DNA of 64,000 nt, taken from JAWVFK01 sp033856175 (GTDB lineage: Bacteria > Actinomycetota > Thermoleophilia > Solirubrobacterales > 70-9). The position numbers and the translations under genes were made by a program. Positions 50,041 through 58,440 of this stretch are shown piece by piece (within the stretch, counting starts at the first letter, position 1; each line of letters opens with the position of its first letter). The notes beneath the pieces are model-generated. The model did not search any database. It was not told the origin of the DNA and saw nothing but the letters and a program-made list of their open reading frames with translations. Where the stretch lies: the NCBI GenBank assembly GCA_033856175.1, contig JAWVFK010000020.1:119888-183887 (forward strand), written 5' to 3'.

Positions 50041-50753
50041 CAGCTCGGCTCCAGCGCTCGGCGCAGCCGCGAGAGCTGTCCGGAGGCGCTCTTGGCGGTC
50101 ATCTCGAGTTTGACGAGCGTGATCCAGACGAGGGCGATCGCGATCAGCGAGACGAGGACGGTCAGGGACATTGCCGGCGTCAGGCCGCCGTCGCTGGAGG
50201 CGAAGACGCGGGGATGGATCAGCGGCTCGGCGAGCCTGACGGCGAGGAAGTTGAGCGGCACGAAGGCGCCGGCGGTCAGCGCAAAGACCGAGGCGTAGCG
50301 GGCCTGGCGGTCGCGGTCCTCGATCGCGTAGCGGAATGGGTAGTAGGTCGCGTAGAGCAGAAAGACGATCAGGAAGCTGACCAGCGTCGGCTCGTCCCAG
50401 ACCCACCAGTGCCCCCAGGAGGCCCGCGCCCAGATCGAGCCGGTGATCAGCACCGCGACGCCGAAGATCACCGACATGTGGATCGCGACGTAGGCGCGCA
50501 TGTCGTAGGTCGAGTCGCCGCTGCGCAGGTGGCGGAAGCCGTACCAGCCGGCCAGCATGAAGCCGGCCAGCGCGGTGATCGCGAGCGGCACGTGGAGGTA
50601 GAAGATCTTCTGGATGAAGCCCTGGTCAGCCTCGAGCGGGGCATAGAAGAAGACCAGGGCGAGTGCCACGGCGACGGCGACGACCGCGGCGACGGCCAGC
50701 GGCAGCAGGCCGCGCCCGTAGACGGAGGGGGTGCTTGGCCTTGGCTGGATCAT
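50040..50753 (-). CDS. ccmC: Heme exporter/cytochrome c biogenesis protein CcmC
   Basis: CcmC presents heme to CcmE outside the membrane. The 237-residue protein has six membrane helices and the Trp-rich heme-handling loop WASWGHWWVWDEPT (written here ARASWGHWWVWDEPTLV), plus conserved His residues in YLHVPLA and AIHMSVIFGV. A Tyr/Arg pair sits in YYPFRYAIEDRDRQARYASV. Length matches CcmC (about 240) rather than the longer CcsA. ATG at 50753. Part of ccmA-ccmB-ccmC-ccmD. Confidence 0.95.
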   Translation of the reverse strand: MIQPRPSTPSVYGRGLLPLAVAAVVAVAVALALVFFYAPLEADQGFIQKIFYLHVPLAITALAGFMLAGWYGFRHLRSGDSTYDMRAYVAIHMSVIFGVAVLITGSIWARASWGHWWVWDEPTLVSFLIVFLLYATYYPFRYAIEDRDRQARYASVFALTAGAFVPLNFLAVRLAEPLIHPRVFASSDGGLTPAMSLTVLVSLIAIALVWITLVKLEMTAKSASGQLSRLRRALEPS

Positions 50754-50803
50754 CGCTGTGTCTTCCGCTGTCTCTTGATCGTGCGTTCGGTGGTGTCGGG
50801 CGC

Positions 50804-51484
50804 TCAGTCCTCGAGCAGGAAGTCGAAGACGGCGTAGCCGACCAGGCCGAACACCAGATCGTAAAGACCGAGCACCGCCAGCCAGGTGCCGAAGCGGTCG
50901 TACGCAGGCCCCGATGCGTCGAGCAGCGGGTCGGTTGCGCCTGTCGCGGCGATCATCAGCGGCACGACGAGCGGCAGCAGCAGCAGCGGCACGAGCAGGT
51001 CGCGGGCGCGGCTGTTGACGGCCATCGAGGAGATCAGCGCGCCGGTGGCGGCGAGGCCGAGGTCGGCGAGGACCAGGACGGGGATCAGCGGCAACAGGCC
51101 CTCACCGCTGCGCAGGAAGAAGAAGCCGAACAGCGGCACGGCAATCGCCTCGACGGCGAGCAGGTAGATCAGCAGCGCCGTGCCCTTGGCTGCGAGCAGC
51201 GTCGAGCGCTCGATCGGCGCCAGCCGGATCGCGTCGAAGCCGCCCTCCTCGCGCTCGGCGACGAAGAGCTGGTTGATGCCGAGGATCGCCGCGAACAGCA
51301 GCGTCATCCAGAGGACGCCGGCGGCGAGGCTGCCCTCGAGCTGGGTGCGGTCGAGGCCAAAGCGGAAGATGACGAAGCTCGTCGCCGCGAACAGCAGCAT
51401 CGCCGCCAGCGAGCGCAGCGTCCGCAGCTCGACCCGCAGGTCCTTGGCGAGGATCGCGGCGAAGGCGCGGCGCGAGGGGGTCAC
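50804..51484 (-). CDS. ccmB: Heme exporter permease CcmB
   Basis: CcmB is the membrane subunit of the CcmAB transporter used in cytochrome c maturation. The 226-residue protein has six hydrophobic helices, and ILAKDLRVELRTLRSLAAMLLFAATSFVIF at the start is a family signature, as is EREEGGFDAIRLAPIERSTLLAAK. GTG at 51484 overlaps the ccmA stop as GTGA, so the ATPase and the permease are translationally coupled. About 50 bases separate it from ccmC. Confidence 0.94.
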   Translation of the reverse strand: MTPSRRAFAAILAKDLRVELRTLRSLAAMLLFAATSFVIFRFGLDRTQLEGSLAAGVLWMTLLFAAILGINQLFVAEREEGGFDAIRLAPIERSTLLAAKGTALLIYLLAVEAIAVPLFGFFFLRSGEGLLPLIPVLVLADLGLAATGALISSMAVNSRARDLLVPLLLLPLVVPLMIAATGATDPLLDASGPAYDRFGTWLAVLGLYDLVFGLVGYAVFDFLLED

Positions 51485-52170
51485 GCGGGCGCTCCCGCCG
51501 CCGGCCCCTCGTAGGCGACGCCACCGCCGTGGGTGAGGACCAGCGCCCGGTCGGCGGCGGCGAGCGCGCGCTCGGGGTCGTGGCTGACGATGACGCGGCT
51601 GCGGGTCGGTGTCACGGCGAGCAGCGGCTCGGCGAGCTCGCGGCCCTCGGGGTCGAGGTGGGCCGTCGGCTCGTCGAGCAGCAGCAGGTCGGGGTCGTGG
51701 AGCAGGCAGCGGCAGATCGCCAGCCGCTGGCGCATCCCGGCTGAGAGCTCGCCGACGCGGTCGTCGGCCCGGCGCGCCATCCCGGTGCGCTCGAGCAGCG
51801 AGTCGATCAGCGGCCCGGCGTCGGCGCGCTCGATGCCGTGGAGGCGGGCGCTGAAGACGAGGTTCTCGCGGCCGGTCAGATCGCGGTAGAGCAGCGGGTC
51901 ATGGCCGAGGTAGCCGACGCGGCCGCGCAGCTGCCAGGCCCGGCGCGGCAGCTCGCAGCCCAGCACCACGACCTCGCCGGCGGTCGGCGAAAGCAGCGTC
52001 GCCAGCAGCCGCAGCAGCGTCGTCTTGCCGGCGCCGTTGGGGCCGAGCACCGCCAGCGTCTGGCCCGCCGCGAGGTCGAGGGTGACCCCGTGCAGGGCGG
52101 TGCGCTCGCCGTAGTCGCGACCGAGGTCACGCAGCTCGAGCGCCGGCGGCGCTGCGGGTGGCTCGGTCAT
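51481..52170 (-). CDS. ccmA: Heme exporter ATP-binding protein CcmA
   Basis: The ATPase of the CcmAB transporter. The 229-residue protein has Walker A LGPNGAGKTTLLRLLATL, the ABC signature LSAGMRQRLAICRCLLHDPDLLLLDEPTAHLD with Walker B, and the switch His in RVIVSHDPER. Neighbouring ccmB, ccmC and ccmD fix it as the heme-export ATPase rather than a drug pump. ATG at 52170. It is the first gene of the long ccm-hem run on the minus strand. Confidence 0.95.
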   Translation of the reverse strand: MTEPPAAPPALELRDLGRDYGERTALHGVTLDLAAGQTLAVLGPNGAGKTTLLRLLATLLSPTAGEVVVLGCELPRRAWQLRGRVGYLGHDPLLYRDLTGRENLVFSARLHGIERADAGPLIDSLLERTGMARRADDRVGELSAGMRQRLAICRCLLHDPDLLLLDEPTAHLDPEGRELAEPLLAVTPTRSRVIVSHDPERALAAADRALVLTHGGGVAYEGPAAGAPA

Positions 52171-52224
52171 CGCGCTGCGAGGTTAGGCGGATTCGCCCGG
52201 CGCCGGTCGGCCGGCGCGGCCGCT

Positions 52225-53859
52225 TCAGCTCTTCTTGCGCAGCGTGCGGGCGCCGACGCGCAGCAGCGGCACCAGGCCCTCGCGCAGCGCTTCGACCCGC
52301 TGGCCGCCGCGGCCGTAGATCAGCCGCGCCGAGGCGCGAACCGCCTCACCGAGCGTCTCGTCGTAGGGGTGCCACCAGAAGTCCTTGGCGAGCCCCGGCT
52401 CCCAGGTCAGCAGCTTGACGTTGGTGCACTCGTAGAAGCCGAACTTCGAGTGCGAGCGGCCGAGCCCCGATTCCTTGACACCGCCCCACGAGCACTGGCA
52501 GGCGCCGTGGGTGAAGGAGTGGTCGTTGATCCAGACCATCCCCGACTCGATCTGGCGCGCCATCCGCTCGCCCTTGGCGCGGTCCTTGGTCCAGACCGAG
52601 GCGCCGAGGCCGAAGCGCGAGTCGTTGGCCAGCCGGACCGCCTCCTCCTCGCTCGAGACCGTGACGATCGGCAATACCGGGCCGAAGATCTCCTCGCGCA
52701 TGATCCGCATCTCGTGGGTGACGCCGGTGAGGACGGTGGGGGCGATGAACTTGCCGGCGGCGCCCTCGACCTCGACGGGGCCGCCGCAGAGCCGCTCGGC
52801 GCCGGCGGCGATCGCGTCGTCGACCAGCTCGCAGACAAGCTCGTACTGCTCGGGGGAGACCATCGGGCCGATCTCGGTCGACCATTGCAACGGATCGCCG
52901 ACCTTCAGCGCCTCGGCCTTGCGGACGACCTCGGCGATGAACTCGTCGGCGACCTCGCGCATGACGTAGGTGCGCTCGATCCCCGAGCAGGTCTGGCCGG
53001 CGTTGGCGAAGCCGCCCCAGACGGCGCCGGCGGTCGCGTTTGCCAGGTCGGCGTCGGCGCAGACGATCTGCGGGTCCTTACCGCCCAGCTCGAGGACGGA
53101 GCCCTTCAGCTGCTTGGCGCAGGTCTCGCCGACGTGGCGGCCGACCTCGACCGAGCCGGTGAAGAAGATCTTGCCGGCCGAGGACTCGGCGAGCGCCTGG
53201 CCGACGGCGCCGCCGCCGTGGACGGTGCGGACCAGGCCCTCGGGCAGGCCCGCCTTCTCGAAGACCTGCTGGATGCGCTCGCCGAGCAGCGGCGTCAGGC
53301 TCGCCGGCTTGAGGACGACGCCGTTGCCGGCCATCAGCGCGATCGCGACTTCGCCGAAGGGGATCGACCAGGGGTAGTTCCAGGGAGCGATCACGCCGAC
53401 GACGCCGATCGGCTCGTAGGCGAACGAGCTGCGCTTGGTCTTGAGGAAGATCTGCGGGTAGCGGATCGGCTCGTCGGCGAGGATCTTCGGCCCGGCATCG
53501 GCGCACCAGTGGAGGGCATCGATCGTCGGCAGCAGCTCCATCGTGTAGCTCTCGGCGCGTGGCTTGCCCTGCTCGCGGGTCAGCAGCTCGGCGACGTCGT
53601 CGAGCTGGCTGAGAAGCACGTCGGCGGCGCGGCGCATGTAGCGCCCGCGCTCGGCCGCTGAGAGCTGCGCCCAGAATGGCTGGACCTCGGCGACGTCATC
53701 GACGACCGACTGGACCTGGTCCGGGGTGATCGTCGCCACCGATCCGACGAGCTCACCGGTCGCCGGGTTGAAGGAGTCGAGCTTGCCGGTCGCCGCTGTG
53801 GCGGTCCCGGCGCTGTTTCCGTTGCTCGACGCGGGCTTGCTGGCGGTGACGGACTCCAT
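52225..53859 (-). CDS. Aldehyde dehydrogenase family protein
   Basis: An NAD(P)-dependent aldehyde dehydrogenase of 544 residues. The catalytic Cys is in GGFANAGQTCSGIER and the general base Glu in VLELGGKDPQIV. VVGVIAPWNYPWSIPFGEVAIALMAGNGVVLKPAS and FTGSVEVGRHV are cofactor motifs. The N-terminal about 25 residues are Ser/Ala/Thr-rich and the C-terminal 60 residues are an extra basic helix region, as in succinate-semialdehyde dehydrogenase-like members. The substrate is not known. ATG at 53859 with GAGAGGAG upstream and a TAGAAT -10 box at 53886-53891. Confidence 0.92.
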   Translation of the reverse strand: MESVTASKPASSNGNSAGTATAATGKLDSFNPATGELVGSVATITPDQVQSVVDDVAEVQPFWAQLSAAERGRYMRRAADVLLSQLDDVAELLTREQGKPRAESYTMELLPTIDALHWCADAGPKILADEPIRYPQIFLKTKRSSFAYEPIGVVGVIAPWNYPWSIPFGEVAIALMAGNGVVLKPASLTPLLGERIQQVFEKAGLPEGLVRTVHGGGAVGQALAESSAGKIFFTGSVEVGRHVGETCAKQLKGSVLELGGKDPQIVCADADLANATAGAVWGGFANAGQTCSGIERTYVMREVADEFIAEVVRKAEALKVGDPLQWSTEIGPMVSPEQYELVCELVDDAIAAGAERLCGGPVEVEGAAGKFIAPTVLTGVTHEMRIMREEIFGPVLPIVTVSSEEEAVRLANDSRFGLGASVWTKDRAKGERMARQIESGMVWINDHSFTHGACQCSWGGVKESGLGRSHSKFGFYECTNVKLLTWEPGLAKDFWWHPYDETLGEAVRASARLIYGRGGQRVEALREGLVPLLRVGARTLRKKS

Positions 53860-53885
53860 GAAGCTCCTCTCTCGCGGACAACCGG

Positions 53886-53891
53886 ATTCTA
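53886..53891 (-). promoter_or_regulatory. Probable -10 box (TAGAAT) for the aldehyde dehydrogenase gene
   Basis: On the minus strand TAGAAT lies about 27 bases upstream of the ATG, with a GGAG ribosome-binding site in between. It immediately follows the rarA-side terminator, so the aldehyde dehydrogenase should have its own transcript. Confidence 0.45.
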
Positions 53892-53945
53892 GGACCGCCC
53901 GGCCGAGCGCATAAAAAAAGCCGGGGGCCGAAGAGCCACAGACAT

Positions 53946-53977
53946 AAAAAAAGCCGGGGACCCGAAGGTCCCCGGCT
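53946..53977 (-). terminator. Strong intrinsic terminator downstream of rarA
   Basis: On the minus strand AGCCGGGGACC-TTCG-GGTCCCCGGCT forms a perfect 11-bp stem with a TTCG tetraloop, followed by seven T residues. It ends transcripts that come from rarA or from a small RNA in the preceding spacer. A partial copy of the same word (AAAAAAAGCCGGGG) lies 33 bases further down at about 53913-53926 without a clean stem. Confidence 0.9.
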
Positions 53978-54078
53978 GTCCGTTCCTGGCTACCGGTGCG
54001 CCATGAAGGCGCTCCCACCTTCGAGAACACCCCTTACCCCGGTGAGTTGCGTTTCCAAACGCTCGCCGTCAGCTGGGC
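53978..54078 (-). ncRNA. Structured spacer between rarA and its terminator; possible small RNA
   Basis: The 100 bases between the rarA stop and the terminator can fold extensively on the minus strand. GCGTT-TGGA-AACGC makes one hairpin and GCGCC-TTCAT-GGCGC another, enclosed by ACCGG/CCGGT. Such a structured piece with a strong terminator resembles a small RNA gene or a 3' UTR-derived RNA. I could not match it to 6S, SRP or tmRNA signatures. No promoter is identified. Confidence 0.35.
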
Positions 54079-55374
54079 TCAGGGCTCGTAGAAGCGGCGG
54101 CCCTCGAGGCCCTCGGGCATCAGCTGCTGCTCGGCTGCGCCCTCGGGGTCGTCGTGGGGATAGCGGTAGCCGATGCCGCGGCCGAGCTTCTTGGCGCCCG
54201 GGTAGTGCGAGTCGCGCAGGTAATCCGGCGGCGGCTTGGCGCCGTGCTCGCGGACCTCGCTGCGGGCGGCCGCGAGGCCCTTGTAGGAGGCGTTCGACTT
54301 CGGCGCGCTCGCCAGGTAGGTGGCGGCCTGGGCGAGATTCAGAGCGGCCTCGGGCATGCCGATGCGGTCGAGCGCTTCGGCGGCGGCGACGGCGACGACG
54401 AGCGCCATCGGGTCGGCGTTGCCGACGTCCTCGGAGGCGAGGATGACCATCCGCCGGGCGACGAAGCGTGGGTCCTCGCCGCCTTCCAGCATCACCGCGA
54501 GGTAATAGAGCGAGGCGTCGGGATCCGAGCCGCGCGTCGCCTTGATCCAGGCCGAGATGTAGTCGTAATGGCGATCGCCCTCGCGGTCGTAGTCGACCGC
54601 CTTGCGCTGCAGCGCGTCCTCGGCCTCGGCGATGCCGATCGGGCTGCCGGCGGCCTGCGCCCGCTCGACGGCGCGCTCGAGCGCCGAGAGGGCGACGCGG
54701 GCGTCACCGCCGGAGCGCTCGGCGAGGAAGGCGATGGCCTCGTCGGCGATCTTCGGCGGGTCGGCGATGCCGCGCTCGTCGCTGAGCGCCCGCCGCAGCA
54801 GCGCGGCGACCTGGTCTGGCTCCAGCGGCTCGAGCTCGTAGACCTGGCTGCGCGAGAGCAGCGCCGAGATCACCTCGAAGTAGGGGTTCTCGGTCGTCGC
54901 CCCGATCAGCGTCACCAGGCCCTCCTCGACGGCGGGCAGCAGCGCGTCCTGCTGGGCCTTGTTGAAGCGGTGGATCTCGTCGAGGAAGAGGATCGTCGCG
55001 CCGCCTCCGGCCCGACGCCGCTCGTCGGCGCGGTCGATGACGGCCCGCGCCTCGGCCTTGCCGACGGTGACCGCGGAGAGCTCCTCGAAGGCGGCCCCGG
55101 CCGCCGCGGCGATGATCCGCGCCAGCGTCGTCTTGCCGGCGCCGGGCGGGCCGTAGAGGATCATGCTGTGCGGCTGGCCGGTCTCGATCGCCGTCCGCAG
55201 CGTCGTCCCCTCGCCGAGCAGCTTCTCCTGGCCGACGTACTCCTCGAGCGTGCGCGGGCGCATCCGCACGGCCAGCGGCGCCTCGGCCGCCGGCACCGAC
55301 GTCCGCGGCCGCTCGCGGGGGTTGTCGAAGAGCCTTTCCATCTCGTTGACGAGTATGAACTCCGCCTCCGCCAT
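54079..55374 (-). CDS. rarA: Replication-associated recombination protein A (RarA/MgsA)
   Basis: RarA is an AAA+ ATPase acting at stalled replication forks. The 431-residue protein has [22 protein letters not shown], Walker [10 protein letters not shown], Walker [28 protein letters not shown], sensor 1 IGATTENP, and the C-terminal tetramerisation region with [31 protein letters not shown] and the ending [17 protein letters not shown] at 55374 adds 11 residues before MERLFDN, which could be the true start. The open frame upstream is not used. It is divergent from the DUF1385 gene (9-base spacer). Confidence 0.95.
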   Translation of the reverse strand: MAEAEFILVNEMERLFDNPRERPRTSVPAAEAPLAVRMRPRTLEEYVGQEKLLGEGTTLRTAIETGQPHSMILYGPPGAGKTTLARIIAAAAGAAFEELSAVTVGKAEARAVIDRADERRRAGGGATILFLDEIHRFNKAQQDALLPAVEEGLVTLIGATTENPYFEVISALLSRSQVYELEPLEPDQVAALLRRALSDERGIADPPKIADEAIAFLAERSGGDARVALSALERAVERAQAAGSPIGIAEAEDALQRKAVDYDREGDRHYDYISAWIKATRGSDPDASLYYLAVMLEGGEDPRFVARRMVILASEDVGNADPMALVVAVAAAEALDRIGMPEAALNLAQAATYLASAPKSNASYKGLAAARSEVREHGAKPPPDYLRDSHYPGAKKLGRGIGYRYPHDDPEGAAEQQLMPEGLEGRRFYEP

Positions 55375-55383
55375 GATGAAGGG

Positions 55384-56214
55384 GTGAACGCCGGCGCCAA
55401 TGGAGCCAGCAGGCCCGAACCGATCCGCCTCGGCGGCATGGCGCTGAAGAACGGGCTGCTGATCCATGGGCCGACCGGCTGGGCGGCGGCGGCGCGGGAC
55501 AGCGACGGCGAGATCCAGGTCGCCGCCGGGCCGAAGCCGACCTTCGCTCCCGGCCTGCGCTGGCCGGGCGTGCGCGGCCCGCTGCGCCTGGCCGAGGCGA
55601 TGGCGGTGATCCCGCTGGTCCGCCGCCGGCTGCCCGCGGCGCGGCTTCCGTTCGAGGACTGGCGCGTCGTCGCGGCAATGGCGACGGCGATGGTCGCGGC
55701 GACGTTCGCGCGGCGCAGCCGCAGCTCGCTCGCCGGTGAGGGGGTGGCGGCGGTGCTCGGGCTGATGCCGGCGCTGGTCGCCCTGCGCGACCGTGACCTC
55801 GCTGCCTACCACGGCGCCGAGCACAAGACGATCGCCGCCTACGAGCAGGGTGCCCCGGACGCCAGCGAGCTGCCGAAGGAGCACGAGCGCTGCGGCTCCA
55901 ACCTGATCGCGCCGATGCTCGTCCTCTCGGTCGCCGGCCAGCTTCTGGTCGAGGCGGCGCTGGAGCGGCCCGGCCGGCTCGCCCGCGCCGCCGTCGGCGT
56001 CGGCAGCGCCTCGGCCGCCGTCGAGGCGTTTGCCTGGAGCGAGCGCAACGCGGACACGGACTTCGCCCGCGCCTTCCACCGCTCGGGCTATGAGATCCAG
56101 CGGCTCGTCGCCACCCGCGAGCCGACTCCCGACCAGCTCGAGGTCGCCGCCGCCGCGCTCGAGGCGATCCTCCGCCACGAGGGCGAGGCGCCCGGCGGCG
56201 AGGCCGCCGCTTAG
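55384..56214 (+). CDS. DUF1385 membrane protein
   Basis: A 276-residue protein of the DUF1385 family, found in many Gram-positive and related bacteria with unknown function. Signatures are IRLGGMALKNGLLIHGPTGWAAA at the start, YHGAEHKTIAAYEQG and HERCGSNLIAPMLV in the middle, and hydrophobic helices around residues 95-120 and 165-200. The His and Cys residues may bind a metal. GTG at 55384; an ATG at 55438 would cut the conserved RLGG segment. It precedes the epimerase gene by 11 bases. Confidence 0.87.
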   Translation: MNAGANGASRPEPIRLGGMALKNGLLIHGPTGWAAAARDSDGEIQVAAGPKPTFAPGLRWPGVRGPLRLAEAMAVIPLVRRRLPAARLPFEDWRVVAAMATAMVAATFARRSRSSLAGEGVAAVLGLMPALVALRDRDLAAYHGAEHKTIAAYEQGAPDASELPKEHERCGSNLIAPMLVLSVAGQLLVEAALERPGRLARAAVGVGSASAAVEAFAWSERNADTDFARAFHRSGYEIQRLVATREPTPDQLEVAAAALEAILRHEGEAPGGEAAA

Positions 56215-56225
56215 ACTCTCGCTCG

Positions 56226-56633
56226 ATGTTCGGCCGGATCGACCACGTGGGCATCGCCGTCGAGGACCTCGAGGCGGCGATCGCGCTCTACCGCGACAGC
56301 CTCGGCATGCCGCTCGCCCACCGTGAGACGGTGGAGGAGCAGGGCGTCGAGGCGGCGCTGCTCGACGTCGGCGAGGGCCACATCGAGCTGCTGCGGCCGC
56401 TCGGCGAGGACACGCCGGTCGGCAAGTTCCTCGCCAAGCGCGGCGAGGGCATGCACCACGTCGCCTACGCCGTCGATGACATCGACGCCACGCTCGAGGC
56501 GCTGAAGCAGGCCGGAATCGGCCTGATCGACGAGCAGGCCCGCGTCGGCATCCGCGGAAGCCGCGTCGCCTTCTGCCACCCGCGCTCGACCGGCAACGTC
56601 CTCACCGAGATCGTCGAGCCGGTGGCCCACTGA
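56226..56633 (+). CDS. mce: Methylmalonyl-CoA epimerase
   Basis: Mce interconverts (2R)- and (2S)-methylmalonyl-CoA in propionyl-CoA breakdown. The 135-residue VOC-fold protein shows RIDHVGIAVEDLEAAIALYRDSLGM, ALLDVGEGHIELLRPLGEDTPVGKFLAKRGEGMHHVAYAVDD and NVLTEIVEP, with the metal-binding His, His and Glu residues in place. ATG at 56226, 11 bases after the DUF1385 stop and 12 bases before a small gene. Confidence 0.92.
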   Translation: MFGRIDHVGIAVEDLEAAIALYRDSLGMPLAHRETVEEQGVEAALLDVGEGHIELLRPLGEDTPVGKFLAKRGEGMHHVAYAVDDIDATLEALKQAGIGLIDEQARVGIRGSRVAFCHPRSTGNVLTEIVEPVAH

Positions 56634-56645
56634 GATGAGCGACTG

Positions 56646-56879
56646 ATGGCCGAGGCGACCGACAAGCCGCAGCGAATCGAGATCGGCTTCAGCGGCGGCC
56701 AGGTGATCGCCGTCCGGCTGAAGCCGGAGGCCGCCCTCGCCCTGCGCGGAGCGCTCGACAGCGGCGACGGCTGGCACGACATCGCCACCGAGGACGGCGA
56801 GGTCGCGATCGACCTCTCGGAGGTCGTCTTCGTCCGCGGCGAGTCAGGCGAGCACCGCGTCGGCTTCACCAGTGCCTAG
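56646..56879 (+). CDS. Small beta-rich protein of unknown function
   Basis: A 77-residue protein: RIEIGFSGGQVIAVRLKPEAALALRGALDSGDGWHDIATEDGEVAIDLSEVVFVRGESGEHRVGF. The pattern of strands with one helix and a final VVFVR strand is reminiscent of DUF3107-type small actinobacterial proteins, but the match is loose. ATG at 56646. Its stop overlaps the methyltransferase start by eight bases, so they are likely co-translated. Function unknown. Confidence 0.75.
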   Translation: MAEATDKPQRIEIGFSGGQVIAVRLKPEAALALRGALDSGDGWHDIATEDGEVAIDLSEVVFVRGESGEHRVGFTSA

Positions 56880-57489
56880 CGGCCGTCTTCGCGGGGCGCT
56901 CGGCGCCGGCGCGGCGGCTCTCGCCGGCGGCGTTTACTGGTGGCGGACCCACCCATCCGCCTGTCCCTACGGCCAGCGATTTCTGATCCAGATCCCGCAC
57001 CCGCCGATCACGAGGCGGCGACTACTGGCGATTCTCCAGCCGGCTCCCGGTGAGCGGATCCTCGAGATCGGCCCCGGGACCGGTCACTACACCTTGGACG
57101 TTGCCGCCGCCATTGGGCCCGACGGCAGGCTGGACATCTTCGACCTCCAGCAGGAGATGCTCGATCACACGGTGCGGCGGGCCACCGAGCGGGGTCTCGA
57201 GAACATCGAGCCGGCCAAGGGCGACGCGACCGCGCTGCCGTACGAGGACGACCTCTTCGACGCCGCCTTCCTCGTCACCGTCCTCGGCGAGATACCCGAC
57301 CAGGATGCCGCTCTGAGGGAGCTGCAGCGGGTCGTCAAGCCAGGCGGCCGGGTCGTGGTTGGAGAGGTGATCTTCGATCCTCACATGGTTACCCTCGGTC
57401 AGCTCGAGGCGCGCGGGGCAGCTGCCGGCCTCAGCTTCGATCGCCACTCGGGGTCGAAGCTCGGCTACTTCGCCCGCCTCACCGCTTAG
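56872..57489 (+). CDS. Class I SAM-dependent methyltransferase
   Basis: A 205-residue methyltransferase. An N-terminal hydrophobic region (GALGAGAAALAGGVYWW) may anchor it to the membrane. The SAM site is ERILEIGPGTGHYTLDVAA, with acidic LDIFDLQQEMLD, then GDATALPYEDDLFDAAFLVTVLGEIPD and LRELQRVVKPGGRVVVGEV. The substrate may be a quinone or lipid, since the UbiE-like spacing fits, but this is inferred. GTG at 56872 overlaps the small gene by eight bases. Confidence 0.88.
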   Translation: MPSGRLRGALGAGAAALAGGVYWWRTHPSACPYGQRFLIQIPHPPITRRRLLAILQPAPGERILEIGPGTGHYTLDVAAAIGPDGRLDIFDLQQEMLDHTVRRATERGLENIEPAKGDATALPYEDDLFDAAFLVTVLGEIPDQDAALRELQRVVKPGGRVVVGEVIFDPHMVTLGQLEARGAAAGLSFDRHSGSKLGYFARLTA

Positions 57490-57600
57490 TTCAGATCCCC
57501 CGGCCATGACCGGCGAAGGGTTTTTCGCGGCGGAGCTCCTGAGGACAGCTTGTCGATTGACCTGTCCACCGCCGCCGTCTAGGCTGCCGCCGGGGTACGA

Positions 57601-58368
57601 GTGAGCGACGAGCTGTCGACAAACGGGCAACGGCGCACCGGCTTGGTCTTCTGCGAGCGGATCGCGGTCGCCGCCGAGGCGCATGAGGATCTGCTGGCCG
57701 CCCGGCTCGTGACCCGCATCCAGGCGGGCGCGACCGCGGCTTTCTCGGAGCTCTACGAGACCTACTTCGATCGCGTCTACGCCTATCTGCGGGTGGCGCT
57801 GCGCGATCACCACGAGGCCGAGGATGCTGCCCAGCAGGTCTTCATGCAGGCGATGGAGGCGCTGCCGCGCTACCAGCTGCGGCGGGGCACGCCGTTTCGC
57901 GCCTGGCTCTTCCGGATCGCCCGCAACGCCGTCATCGCCCACGCCCGCAAGCACAGCCGCATCGACGTCGAGGATCCCGCGGAGCTCGACCAGCGACGCG
58001 AGAACGGCGTCGAGCAGGCCGACTCGATCGCCCTCGACTGGATCTCCGACTCCGACCTGATGCTGTTCATCGACCGCTTGCCGGACGCGCAGAGGCAGGC
58101 GCTGGTGCTGCGCTTCGTCCTCGGGCTGACGACGGAGGAGATAGCGGCGCTGCTCGAGCGGACGCCGGTGGCGGTTCGCAAGCTCGAGCACCGGGCGCTG
58201 CGCTTCCTCGAGGCCCGCCTGGCGGCGATCGGCCGCAGCGGCCACCGCTCGCAGCGGGTGCCGACGCTGGTGCGGATGCGGCGGGTGCCGGTGCTGCGGG
58301 CGCGGCGCTTCGCGCTGGGTGTGCCGGGCGCCGGGCGCAGCGGCGCTGCGCTGGCGCGGCGTCGCTGA
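57601..58368 (+). CDS. ECF-type RNA polymerase sigma factor
   Basis: A sigma-70 family factor of 255 residues. Region 2 reads AAFSELYETYFDRVYAYLRVALRDHHEAEDAAQQVFMQAMEALPRYQ, with the DDAAQxVF-like core (here EDAAQQVF), and RGTPFRAWLFRIARNAVIAHARK. Region 4 reads RLPDAQRQALVLRFVLGLTTEEIAALLERTPVAVRKLEHRALRFLEARL. A basic tail of about 45 residues follows (RVPTLVRMRRVPVLRARRF). GTG at 57601, 111 bases after the methyltransferase. No anti-sigma gene lies next to it. The target may include the large secreted protein downstream. Confidence 0.9.
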   Translation: MSDELSTNGQRRTGLVFCERIAVAAEAHEDLLAARLVTRIQAGATAAFSELYETYFDRVYAYLRVALRDHHEAEDAAQQVFMQAMEALPRYQLRRGTPFRAWLFRIARNAVIAHARKHSRIDVEDPAELDQRRENGVEQADSIALDWISDSDLMLFIDRLPDAQRQALVLRFVLGLTTEEIAALLERTPVAVRKLEHRALRFLEARLAAIGRSGHRSQRVPTLVRMRRVPVLRARRFALGVPGAGRSGAALARRR

Positions 58369-58440
58369 CGCCTCTCGGCGGCGCGGCTCACTGCCGCCAA
58401 TTGAGCGGCACAGATAGAGCGGCTTCCTCTTTATCCAGGT

